Origin: Fidelibacterota bacterium
GTDB taxonomy: Bacteria; Fidelibacterota; Marinisomatia; Marinisomatales; UBA1611
Assembly (NCBI GenBank): GCA_015658495.1
Contig: DQOT01000253.1
Span: 1-7,337, forward strand
Length of the DNA stretch: 7,337 nucleotides
Reading direction: 5' to 3'
A program made the position numbers and the translations under genes. The notes beneath the pieces were generated by a model, which worked only from the letters and a program-made list of their open reading frames with translations, searched no databases and was not told where the DNA came from. Positions within the stretch are counted from its first letter, which is position 1, and the number at the start of each line of letters is the position of its first letter. Below, piece after piece: positions 1 through 6,000 of the stretch.

Positions 1-1
1 A

Positions 2-487
2 AATATCATTCCGGATGTTTCTTTAATACTTTTGGGCACCTTTCGAACGCCGGAATTTCAAGATGTAATTTTATCCCTTATCAAAAAACAAGATCTTTCA
101 GACAATATAAAATGGATACCCCAAGTACCACATGAAGCGGTGTGGAATTATTTAAATGAGGCAGCCATTGGGGTTATTCCCTTCCGTAAGAATCCCCTAA
201 CGATGAATAATACACCCACAAAATTATTTGAATTCATGGCCGCAGGCTGCGGGATTGTCGCATCCGATTTACCTCCAAGCCGACACCATGTTAGCGATTC
301 AATCCAATGGTCCGAGCCGGGATCCGTTCAGGATATAGCTGATGGATTGTTAAAGTTACTACAAAACCCGGAATTGCTGGAAAACCAATCGAGTCAGAAT
401 CGTGAATTAATTACAAATCAATTCAATTGGGAATGTATTGAACCGATTTTACTCGACCTTTATAAAAGCCTGGAAGTTTCAGTATAG
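2..487 (+). CDS. Glycosyltransferase, GT4-like, C-terminal part (5' truncated)
   Basis: This is the C-terminal half of a GT-B fold glycosyltransferase that would transfer a sugar from a nucleotide-sugar donor to a growing glycan on the cytoplasmic side of the inner membrane. The frame is open from base 2, so the gene begins upstream of the window. The visible part starts with the hydrophobic strand IIPDVSLILLG, followed by a GxxxxPE-type turn, the WIPQVPHEAVWNYLNEA segment, and the donor-site region VIPFRKNPLTMNNTPTKLFEF continuing into MAAGCGIVASDLP. That last stretch matches the GT4 nucleotide-binding motif (K-x-x-E-x-M-A-x-G-x-P-V-V-A-S), with Gly where many members have Pro. A C-terminal helix ending in an aromatic-rich tail is also usual for the family. 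Thirteen bases separate its stop from the next glycosyltransferase start, so they probably share a transcript. The sugar and acceptor cannot be deduced. Confidence 0.85.
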   Translation, partial: NIIPDVSLILLGTFRTPEFQDVILSLIKKQDLSDNIKWIPQVPHEAVWNYLNEAAIGVIPFRKNPLTMNNTPTKLFEFMAAGCGIVASDLPPSRHHVSDSIQWSEPGSVQDIADGLLKLLQNPELLENQSSQNRELITNQFNWECIEPILLDLYKSLEVSV

Positions 488-500
488 GCATCAAATAGTA

Positions 501-1589
501 ATGAAAATCCTGTACATTTCTCCAGAAAACACCGTTGGAACCCTCACCTTGTGGAAAAAGGAACATGAATCTCGAGGAAATGATTGTCGGACTGTAACCT
601 TTTTTAGGTCACCCAAGAATTTTGAAGAAGATATTTGCTTAGACCTGCCTTTTAATTTTACAGGGAAAAGAATGGCTGCACTTCGAAATTTTATCTATAA
701 ACAATACAGGGGAGAAGAAGGGTACTTTAAAGAGAAAGAAGGTTACCCCCCGGTTTGGCGGTCCGAAGGGTGGTTTGATGTACTATTTTTCAAATTGAAG
801 GATTGGTTGTGGCGCCCGATTGTGGAACAAGCCATCCAGGATTACCAGTTATATGATTTTGATGTGGTTCATTTTGAGAGTGGATCAGATTTTTTAAAGA
901 ATGAATTCTTTGTCAAGGGACTCAATGCACGGGGAAAAAAGATCATTGCTCATTATCATGGGGAAGATTTGCGGGCAAGGGGCGTCATGCCCATTATTGA
1001 TACCTTATCTGATTTGAATTTGACCAATGAGGTGGATCTTCTGGAAAAACACCCAAAGATTGAATTCCTTTTTTTACCTTTTGATACATTTCAATTTTCT
1101 CGTTCGGTCTCACTTAATGAAAAAATTCGTGTAGCCCATGCACCCACAAACCGATTTTACAAAGGGTCTGATAAAATTATTTCTGTCTGCGAAAAATTGG
1201 TTCTGGAAGGAATAGTTGATTTTGATTTAATTGAAAACTTGCCACACGCTACAGCACTGGAACGAAAAGCAAAATCTGATATTTTCATTGATCAAATTGG
1301 GGATAAAGGAGGTTGGGGCTATGGTATGAATTCTGTGGAATCATTATCCATGGGAATTTGTACTTTGACAGAAATCAATGATAAATACAATTCATTTATA
1401 CTAGATCACCCATTTGTGAATGTGAATCAGAATAATTTTGAATCTATTTTAAGAGATTTATCTCAAGACAGACAAAAAATTGAAGCAAAAGGAATAGATG
1501 CAAGAAATTGGGTGGTAAAAAACCATGATATAACACACGTGTCGGAAAAATTATATCAATATTATAAAAATATGGAACTACCCGTATGA
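501..1589 (+). CDS. Glycosyltransferase, divergent GT4-like (GT-B fold)
   Basis: Probable cytoplasmic glycosyltransferase of 362 aa, within the usual GT4 length. I start it at the ATG that opens with MKILYISPE, a typical beta-1 strand of a GT-B N-terminal domain. The frame is open further upstream, but only to a TTG inside the preceding gene, and that start would place 21 residues before the fold. No Shine-Dalgarno sequence precedes the ATG. Useful motifs are the DFDVVHFESGSDF strand-loop (about residues 119-131), HYHGEDLRARG (151-161, similar to the HxHGSDxR loop of GT4 enzymes), VAHAPTNRFYKGSD (211-224, the common HAPxxRxxKGxD motif at the start of the donor domain), and GGWGYGMNSVESLSMGICTL (270-289), which holds the E-x-x-S/A-M-G donor-binding loop. 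Between residues about 70 and 112 lies an aromatic and charged stretch I do not recognise. The stop overlaps the next start as ATGA. The exact sugar is unknown. Confidence 0.8.
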   Translation: MKILYISPENTVGTLTLWKKEHESRGNDCRTVTFFRSPKNFEEDICLDLPFNFTGKRMAALRNFIYKQYRGEEGYFKEKEGYPPVWRSEGWFDVLFFKLKDWLWRPIVEQAIQDYQLYDFDVVHFESGSDFLKNEFFVKGLNARGKKIIAHYHGEDLRARGVMPIIDTLSDLNLTNEVDLLEKHPKIEFLFLPFDTFQFSRSVSLNEKIRVAHAPTNRFYKGSDKIISVCEKLVLEGIVDFDLIENLPHATALERKAKSDIFIDQIGDKGGWGYGMNSVESLSMGICTLTEINDKYNSFILDHPFVNVNQNNFESILRDLSQDRQKIEAKGIDARNWVVKNHDITHVSEKLYQYYKNMELPV

Positions 1590-2677
1590 ATGGACAAGTT
1601 TATAATCCATATTTTATTTTTTGGTCGCGTATCATTAGCACCCTGATTTGGCCTTTTTACTTCTTTTGTAATTTGTATAGAAAATCATACTCACTCAATG
1701 ATGAAAACATAAATGCAATTCTCATTTGTCAATATCACCGTATTGGCGATGTTTTACTCATCGCCCCCGTATTGAGATCCTTAAAAATAAGATATCCCCA
1801 GGCACATTTAACATTATTGTGTTGTCAAGATGCTGAAATTTTAGCTCGCGATCTGGAATTAGCCGATGAAGTAATAGGCATTGAAATTCCATGGACGAAC
1901 TGGGACTGGTCCCTTTTTAAATGGCTGAAGGTCCGATCCATAGCAAGGAATTTTAGAAAACAAAATATCGATATTGCGATTGATTTCAAGGGAGACCTGC
2001 GTAATAGTTGGTTTCTTTGGCACGTCCAGCCCAAAATGAGTCTCGGTTATACTGATACAGGTGGATCTTTTTTTTATACGCATCCAAAACCATTCCCTGC
2101 CGGTGTCCATCAAACAGAACGATCCTTGCAATTAATATCCCATCTTGGATGTGATTCCAAAATGATGGATGAAAAAAAATCTATTTACCACGATCAAGGC
2201 TTTATCGTATTTCACTCCGGGGGAACTGATCCAAAAAGATCGTGGCCAGAAATAAAATGGGTGGAATTAGCGGAATCACTATTGAGAGATCATAAAATTG
2301 CAATTGTAAAAACACCTGAAACAGGACCTGTAATTCGACGAATGAAAGAAAGGAAATTGCGAGTAGAAATCTTTGAAGGGGATCTAATCGCATTTAAGCA
2401 ATGGTTAAAGAATCAGAAGATGCTTATTGGCATTGATTCCATGCCAGGGCACTTGGCGGCTTATCTCGGAATTCCCGTCATTTCCATCTTTGGTTCACAA
2501 GATCCTAATTTGACGTGCCCTCTTGGTAAATGGACAACAATTATTCACCCAGACATACCGTGTCACCATCAACGAGATCACTGGAGATTATGTGCAAAAT
2601 GCATGGCATCTATTGACGGTGAAAAAGTTTCATCAGCGGTTGTAGATCTGATTTCAAGAGTAAAGAATAGGCAGTAA
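1586..2677 (+). CDS. Glycosyltransferase family 9 (ADP-heptose:LPS heptosyltransferase-like)
   Basis: A 363-aa GT9-family enzyme, likely adding heptose or a related sugar to lipopolysaccharide core or another surface glycan at the cytoplasmic face of the inner membrane. Family features are the N-terminal strand and loop QYHRIGDVLLIAPVLRSL (residues 49-66), DIAIDFKGDLRNS (129-141), the donor-domain start FIVFHSGGTDPKRSWP (206-221), and GIDSMPGHLAAYLGIPVISI (282-301) followed by FGSQDP. The C-terminal cysteines C326, C336 and C339, the last followed by Met, resemble the C-x(n)-C-x2-C-M pattern seen in many GT9 proteins. An extra hydrophobic N-terminal segment (about residues 9-30, rich in Phe, Ile and Trp) precedes the catalytic fold and could anchor the protein to the membrane; most GT9 enzymes lack it. 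Its ATG overlaps the previous stop by four bases, pointing to translational coupling. Substrate assignment to heptose is by family only. Confidence 0.88.
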   Translation: MNGQVYNPYFIFWSRIISTLIWPFYFFCNLYRKSYSLNDENINAILICQYHRIGDVLLIAPVLRSLKIRYPQAHLTLLCCQDAEILARDLELADEVIGIEIPWTNWDWSLFKWLKVRSIARNFRKQNIDIAIDFKGDLRNSWFLWHVQPKMSLGYTDTGGSFFYTHPKPFPAGVHQTERSLQLISHLGCDSKMMDEKKSIYHDQGFIVFHSGGTDPKRSWPEIKWVELAESLLRDHKIAIVKTPETGPVIRRMKERKLRVEIFEGDLIAFKQWLKNQKMLIGIDSMPGHLAAYLGIPVISIFGSQDPNLTCPLGKWTTIIHPDIPCHHQRDHWRLCAKCMASIDGEKVSSAVVDLISRVKNRQ

Positions 2678-2694
2678 ATAAAAATATTGCCTAT
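2667..2694 (+). terminator. Inverted repeat over the stop of the GT9 gene; possible terminator
   Basis: The arms ATAGGCAGT (2667-2675) and ATTGCCTAT (2686-2694) can pair over 9 bp, including one G-U, around a 10-nt A-rich loop. The 5' arm and the loop contain the TAA stop of the GT9 gene. Downstream comes only a broken T-rich stretch (ACTTTGTTT at 2699-2707), so intrinsic termination would be weak. It sits where the glycosyltransferase operon should end and just before the long leader of the small-protein cassette. Confidence 0.35.
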
Positions 2695-2772
2695 ATAGAC
2701 TTTGTTTGTAAATTCGGCAAATCAAAAGGGGTTGGCTCTTAATTCCACGAATAAAAAAGGTCAATCTAATAA

Positions 2773-2801
2773 AAGGACGGAGACAGTAAGTTACCGTTCT
2801 T
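2773..2801 (+). promoter_or_regulatory. Leader RNA hairpin upstream of the first small protein
   Basis: The arms AAGGACGG (2773-2780) and CCGTTCTT (2794-2801) pair over 8 bp with one G-U and a 13-nt loop. The hairpin ends 16 bases before the Shine-Dalgarno sequence, leaving the ribosome binding site unpaired. It could stabilise the 5' end of the mRNA or bind a regulator. The pairing is seen by eye, and short stems like this can arise by chance. Confidence 0.35.
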
Positions 2802-2817
2802 GCTAAAGAATCAAACC

Positions 2818-2825
2818 AAGGAGGT
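2818..2825 (+). promoter_or_regulatory. Strong Shine-Dalgarno site of the 69-aa protein
   Basis: AAGGAGGT lies here, a near-perfect match to the anti-Shine-Dalgarno sequence, with 7 bases between AGGAGG and the ATG at 2832. It fixes the start of the small gene and is much stronger than anything upstream of the glycosyltransferase, barrel or amidase genes in the same window. Confidence 0.85.
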
Positions 2826-2831
2826 ATCGGC

Positions 2832-3041
2832 ATGGCTGATGTGAACTCAACCGTACAAAACGCAGCATCTGGAATAATTGGCGTAATCAAGGCACTTATT
2901 GTGTTATTTGTTTTCGTTAACATTGTTTATTCCACAGGATTTGACCCTATTGGTGGAATCGTAGATCTGGTAAACACGTTCCTGGATGGTGGTTTTGCCG
3001 GACTGCTGGCTCTGCTGGTTTTTCTCTCGTTTCTGGGATAA
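2832..3041 (+). CDS. Small hydrophobic membrane protein A of a paralogous pair (69 aa)
   Basis: I do not recognise this family. The 69-residue product has a short polar N-terminus, a hydrophobic helix at about residues 15-35 (containing K20), a turn STGFDPIGG, an amphipathic stretch IVDLVNTFLD, and a second hydrophobic helix from G53 to the C-terminus. It is therefore probably a two-helix hairpin in the inner membrane, with no cleavable signal peptide. A perfect Shine-Dalgarno site and a CTG-rich 3' half argue for a real, well-expressed gene. The next gene encodes a paralogue: residues 20-69 align without gaps to residues 21-70 of that protein with 18 identities, including F-x2-IGG and D-x-GFAG-x-LAL. 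Possible roles include a structural or scaffold membrane peptide, a holin-like or pore-forming peptide, or a partner of a membrane complex. Nothing in the sequence decides between them. Confidence 0.85.
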   Translation: MADVNSTVQNAASGIIGVIKALIVLFVFVNIVYSTGFDPIGGIVDLVNTFLDGGFAGLLALLVFLSFLG

Positions 3042-3056
3042 TCACACAGGAATTAC

Positions 3057-3084
3057 ATGGGGTCTTGGTTCACCCTGACCCCGT
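3057..3084 (+). promoter_or_regulatory. Intercistronic hairpin between the two small protein genes
   Basis: The arms ATGGGGTC (3057-3064) and GACCCCGT (3077-3084) pair over 8 bp, six of them contiguous GGGGTC/GACCCC, around a 12-nt loop. It occupies most of the 65-base gap between the twin genes and ends 11 bases before the second Shine-Dalgarno site. There is no T-run after it, so it is not an intrinsic terminator. An mRNA-stabilising or processing element is more likely. Confidence 0.45.
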
Positions 3085-3095
3085 TGCCTGACAAC

Positions 3096-3101
3096 AGGAG
3101 G
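3096..3101 (+). promoter_or_regulatory. Strong Shine-Dalgarno site of the 72-aa protein
   Basis: AGGAGG, preceded by AC and followed by five bases before the ATG at 3107, is a consensus ribosome binding site. It fixes the start of the second small protein and means that gene is translated independently of the first. Confidence 0.85.
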
Positions 3102-3106
3102 AAACT

Positions 3107-3325
3107 ATGCTGAAAGGTGCGTTGCAGACCGTTAACGGGTGGCTTGAACAAATCACAGATTTGCTCAAGACTTTAGTCGTCATAGGTATCGTTGTAGGAA
3201 TTTTGTTTGATGACTTCTTCGGAGTTATTGGCGGATTGGGTAGAATTATGGCTCAATTCGGAGATGCAGGGTTCGCAGGGATACTTGCCCTGATGATAAT
3301 CGTTATGTGGTACGAAAAGAAATAG
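3107..3325 (+). CDS. Small hydrophobic membrane protein B of a paralogous pair (72 aa)
   Basis: Paralogue of the preceding 69-aa protein; family not recognised. It begins with an amphipathic helix (about residues 3-20, with W12, E14 and D18), followed by a hydrophobic helix at about 22-35, the turn FDDFFGVIGG, an amphipathic linker GRIMAQFGD, and a second hydrophobic helix at about 55-68 ending in the charged tail WYEKK. It shares K21, the IGG turn and the D-x-GFAG-x-LAL motif with its neighbour, while its ends differ: this copy has the charged C-terminal tail, whereas the other stops right after its helix. That pattern suggests two subunits of one assembly rather than two interchangeable copies. 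A consensus Shine-Dalgarno site precedes it, and a GC-rich stem-loop follows the stop by about 20 bases. Confidence 0.85.
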   Translation: MLKGALQTVNGWLEQITDLLKTLVVIGIVVGILFDDFFGVIGGLGRIMAQFGDAGFAGILALMIIVMWYEKK

Positions 3326-3346
3326 CGCGAATTTCAAATCCGCTGT

Positions 3347-3371
3347 TGCGCCCCGGTTATTCCGGGGCGCA
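3347..3371 (+). terminator. GC-rich perfect stem-loop after the small-protein cassette
   Basis: GCGCCCCGG (3348-3356) and CCGGGGCGC (3362-3370) form a perfect 9-bp stem, 10 bp with the flanking T-A pair, around the loop TTATT. It is the most stable stem visible in the window and lies 22 bases past the stop of the 72-aa gene. The sequence after it (TTCATTTAAAG) has no continuous T-run, so it may terminate only partly or act as a 3' stabiliser that protects an abundant short mRNA from exonucleases. Confidence 0.65.
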
Positions 3372-3387
3372 TTCATTTAAAGACCTC

Positions 3388-4236
3388 ATGGCCAAATATC
3401 GACTCACGTGCCATGTAACCTATGCCATACTGATTTACTGTATGGTATTTTTTTACCCTAAACAACTATACGGAGCATTTGAATCTGAATCGCTGTCCCC
3501 ACTTCAAAATGCTGCGGGTTCAATTCCATTTTCTATTCACCCTAACTCCTTGGGTGTGCTATCCGACCCAACAATTATTTCTGTTAATCGATCTCTATTT
3601 GGCGCTGGAAGCCTCAACCGAAAATTCGGTTTAAAATCACTCACTGAATCTCTCTTTGTGGTTGGGGGGAATTTCCAAGATTTTGGTGTTGGACTTGGCG
3701 TGTCTCGATTTGGGAATCCCAACTACCAAGAAACATTGGTTTCAATTCTGGGCGCTAAAAATTATAAAGAACTGGTTCAACTTGGAATCTCTCTTAATAT
3801 GTATCAATTAAGGATCTCAAATTATGGACAAGCTTGGGCGATTGGTTCAAGGATCAGTATAAGATATACCATGGGAGCCAAAGTGGAAACAATGATGTCT
3901 TATTTAAATGCAAATCGTCCTGTGATTGGACAATCCAAGGAAAAACTTCCCCAAGTGATATCAGCGGGCATTTTGGTAAGACCGAATGAAAAAATCACTG
4001 GACAAGCATCTCTCGTCCAGGATACTGAATTTCCAATCAGTGTTCGCTTTGGGATGATCTATAAATTGCTCGACCAAATGGATATTGCAATTGGCAAGAT
4101 CCAACAGCCTAATATTTTTACGACAGGAGGATGTATAAACTGGAAAAATTTTCGAATCGAATTTGGTTACCTTTTTTATGCGGATCTTGGCTTCATCACT
4201 TATCAGACTGGTATTAATTACACTCATATTCCATAA
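3388..4236 (+). CDS. Outer-membrane beta-barrel protein, PorV/UPF0164-like
   Basis: A 282-aa exported protein. I start it at the ATG giving MAKYRLTCHV and a hydrophobic core to about residue 25 (YAILIYCMVFFY), with likely signal peptidase cleavage near LYGA|FES at residue 30. The open frame reaches upstream to a GTG inside the 72-aa gene, but that start would run through the stem-loop and put 27 polar residues before the signal sequence. The mature part has alternating short strands rich in Gly and aromatics (for example FVVGGNFQDFGVGLGVSRFG, residues 90-109) and a final YQTGINYTHIP strand, typical of a beta-barrel. The early segment GSIPFSIHPNSLGVLSDPTI resembles the A-x-x-NPA-x-L region of PorV/UPF0164/FadL-like barrels of FCB bacteria. 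The substrate is unknown. Its 3' end overlaps the next gene by 59 bases, so the two are probably cotranscribed. Confidence 0.65.
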   Translation: MAKYRLTCHVTYAILIYCMVFFYPKQLYGAFESESLSPLQNAAGSIPFSIHPNSLGVLSDPTIISVNRSLFGAGSLNRKFGLKSLTESLFVVGGNFQDFGVGLGVSRFGNPNYQETLVSILGAKNYKELVQLGISLNMYQLRISNYGQAWAIGSRISIRYTMGAKVETMMSYLNANRPVIGQSKEKLPQVISAGILVRPNEKITGQASLVQDTEFPISVRFGMIYKLLDQMDIAIGKIQQPNIFTTGGCINWKNFRIEFGYLFYADLGFITYQTGINYTHIP

Positions 4237-5953
4237 AGTCTCTTTTAGTCAATATGAGGTTTTTGAGGCCTTTGATCCGGAAAAAACACTACCGGAGTCG
4301 GACCTTGTTATTCTCAATAATGCCAAGGCTTTACACCAATCACTCACACCAGAATCTGCTTTTATTTTATCCCAACTTTCTTTTTTAAGCCATGAAGAGG
4401 TTCATGCTTTAGGGCAGGTCTCTGCAGGTGAATTGAACAATCTTGATCATTATCAGCGGCTGAAAATGCTCTCCGAAGAACTTTGGAAAGGCAAAAATGA
4501 ATTAAATATCCAAGGGTCATTTATTCATAGAATTAATAGGACGGAGGGCGTTCAATATAAATGGTTTGGTGATTTGAATTTTGAACAATTTAGAATTGGC
4601 CTTTTTGGTGAAAGAGATGCGGAAGAAATAAACATTCTTGATCATTATTCGGTGTTTTTGAAAACAAAGTATCAAGACTACGATTATACCATCGGTAATT
4701 TCCAGATGCTGGTTGGACATGGATTGATCAGTTGGCGGTCCATGTCGGTTAAATCGGATTTTGGGTCAATCAATTCTGCTTTACGCCGCGGAAGAGGGAT
4801 ACAACCCTTCAGGTCCGGGCATGAATCTTGGGCCTATCGCGGGTTAGGATGGCAACAACCCATGGGCCGCGGTCAACTTTCGGCAGGGATCTCCCATAGG
4901 AAAATTGATGGCTCAATCGAAAATAATCACATCAATATTTCAAATGTTGGGCTTCATGTCTCGGATACCCAAATTAAAAATCGTGGTAATATTTCAGAAA
5001 CAATTGGGATTGCTGACTGGGAAACAACAATTCCAAATGGATTAGCAGGGTTTGTGGTTGGCGGTGGTGCCTGGACCGATAATAACAAAGATCATTTTTC
5101 GAATCTAGCGTCATCGGTTTATGGTAATTACAAAGTCTCAAATTTGACTCTTTTTTCTGAATTGGCCGTTACGTCCCAGAATAAAAATGCAATAATAGGC
5201 GGGGGAAGAATGAAGCATGATTCATTTTATTATGGAATCGTATTTCGAAAAATTGACAATGATTATTTTGCATTACGGGATAATGGGTTTCGAAACTGGA
5301 ATAATAAAGAATTCGGGGAAACTGGCGTTTTGCAGGAACTTCGATTCCAATTTGATAAAATCAAGGTGAATGTGTATTCTGATATGTTTAGAAGGTTGGA
5401 AAAATCAAAGGGGGAGTTTAAAAGAAACGGTCATGAAACCGGCATTAGCTTGGAACAAAAATTCAATCCAACTTTATGGATTCAAACAAAACTAAAGATT
5501 CAGGAAGCATCCTCAGAAAATTATGGTTATGTTGATTATAATTTTTCTTCTGTCCCCGTTTCTACATTTAAAACGACCATTAAGTGGAAACACGATAGAA
5601 ATCATTCATTCCAATGTCAACTCCAGGAAAAACATAACCAAAATGGGAGTCCTTCCAGTTGGGGAGTGCAATTAAGGAGCAAGCATTCTTTGAATCATTG
5701 GTCTGTAAAATGGTATTGGGTGACTGTAAAAATAGAGGGCAGATCATGGCTGTATTATTGGGATGTGAATTTGCCCGGAGAAATGAAAAGTAAAGTTTTC
5801 ACTCGGCATGGTCACTATTTAGGGAATGTTGTATCCTACCAAACCAGCAGCAGAAGCGAGATCCATCTGCGCATTTCAACAGCATGGCAGACGTGGGATT
5901 TTGATGTCTTTCCAATTGTTAGGGGCGCCCTGCAAATAAATATCTCAATATGA
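4178..5953 (+). CDS. Large outer-membrane beta-barrel protein, helix-hairpin-helix/barrel family of Bacteroidota type
   Basis: A 591-aa exported protein. The ATG gives the signal peptide MRILASSLIRLVLITLIFHK followed by VSFS|QYEVF, with cleavage near residue 24. No other ATG lies in frame until about residue 97, so the start inside the preceding gene is well supported even without a Shine-Dalgarno site. Residues about 42-85 (LVILNNAKALHQSLTPESAF, then LSQLSFLSHEEVHALG) look like a degenerate version of the ComEA-like helix-hairpin-helix repeat found at the N-terminus of certain Bacteroidota outer-membrane proteins. From about residue 108 the protein is rich in amphipathic strands, with GNFQMLVGHGLISW (173-186), RRGRGIQPFRSGHESWAYRG (203-222) and HRKIDG (240-245), which match the conserved part of that family as I remember it. 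The family has no established function. A profile search would settle the assignment. Confidence 0.65.
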   Translation: MRILASSLIRLVLITLIFHKVSFSQYEVFEAFDPEKTLPESDLVILNNAKALHQSLTPESAFILSQLSFLSHEEVHALGQVSAGELNNLDHYQRLKMLSEELWKGKNELNIQGSFIHRINRTEGVQYKWFGDLNFEQFRIGLFGERDAEEINILDHYSVFLKTKYQDYDYTIGNFQMLVGHGLISWRSMSVKSDFGSINSALRRGRGIQPFRSGHESWAYRGLGWQQPMGRGQLSAGISHRKIDGSIENNHINISNVGLHVSDTQIKNRGNISETIGIADWETTIPNGLAGFVVGGGAWTDNNKDHFSNLASSVYGNYKVSNLTLFSELAVTSQNKNAIIGGGRMKHDSFYYGIVFRKIDNDYFALRDNGFRNWNNKEFGETGVLQELRFQFDKIKVNVYSDMFRRLEKSKGEFKRNGHETGISLEQKFNPTLWIQTKLKIQEASSENYGYVDYNFSSVPVSTFKTTIKWKHDRNHSFQCQLQEKHNQNGSPSSWGVQLRSKHSLNHWSVKWYWVTVKIEGRSWLYYWDVNLPGEMKSKVFTRHGHYLGNVVSYQTSSRSEIHLRISTAWQTWDFDVFPIVRGALQINISI

Positions 5954-6000
5954 TGTCATTTCATTGTTTGTGTTCAAATTGACAAGATAAATTCATCCCG

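Larger units (their letters stand above)
2695..2831 (+). promoter_or_regulatory. Untranslated leader/promoter region of the small membrane protein cassette
   Basis: This 137-base non-coding stretch follows the GT9 gene and precedes the first small protein. It is the largest gap between the genes of the window, so the cassette promoter should lie here. No convincing promoter can be named: the best sigma70-like pairing is TTGCCT (2687-2692 region) with TAAATT about 16 bases downstream (2709-2714), and it overlaps the inverted repeat at the end of the GT9 gene. The distal part contains a hairpin (2773-2801) and a strong ribosome binding site (2818-2825). I saw no known riboswitch signature. Confidence 0.4.

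Noticed and set aside
438..500. Upstream TTG start for the second glycosyltransferase, overlapping the first gene by 50 bases
   Set aside because: The ATG at 501 opens directly with the GT-B first strand MKILYISPE; the extra 21 residues match nothing in the fold.
1825..2393. Minus-strand open frames of 63-90 codons inside the GT9 gene
   Set aside because: They lie fully within a gene with clear GT9 motifs and show no protein features of their own.
2695..2831. Riboswitch in the 5' leader of the small-protein cassette
   Set aside because: Only one short hairpin is visible; I found no conserved core of the c-di-GMP, cobalamin, TPP, SAM or glycine classes.
2654..2923. Minus-strand open frame of 89 codons opposite the leader and first small gene
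   Set aside because: It overlaps the GT9 end and a well-supported small gene, has no ribosome binding site and no recognisable domain; it is a shadow frame.
2832..3325. ATP synthase subunit c or a tandem c-like pair
   Set aside because: The size and two-helix shape fit, but no conserved carboxylate lies in the middle of the second helix and the polar loop signature of c subunits is missing.
3307..3387. GTG start for the PorV-like barrel, overlapping the 72-aa gene
   Set aside because: It would translate through the GC-rich stem-loop and place a polar extension ahead of a well-formed signal peptide that begins at 3388.
5979..5984. TTGACA as a -35 element for a promoter of the amidase gene
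   Set aside because: A matching -10 hexamer at 16-18 bases would lie inside the coding start at 6001 and none is seen there.
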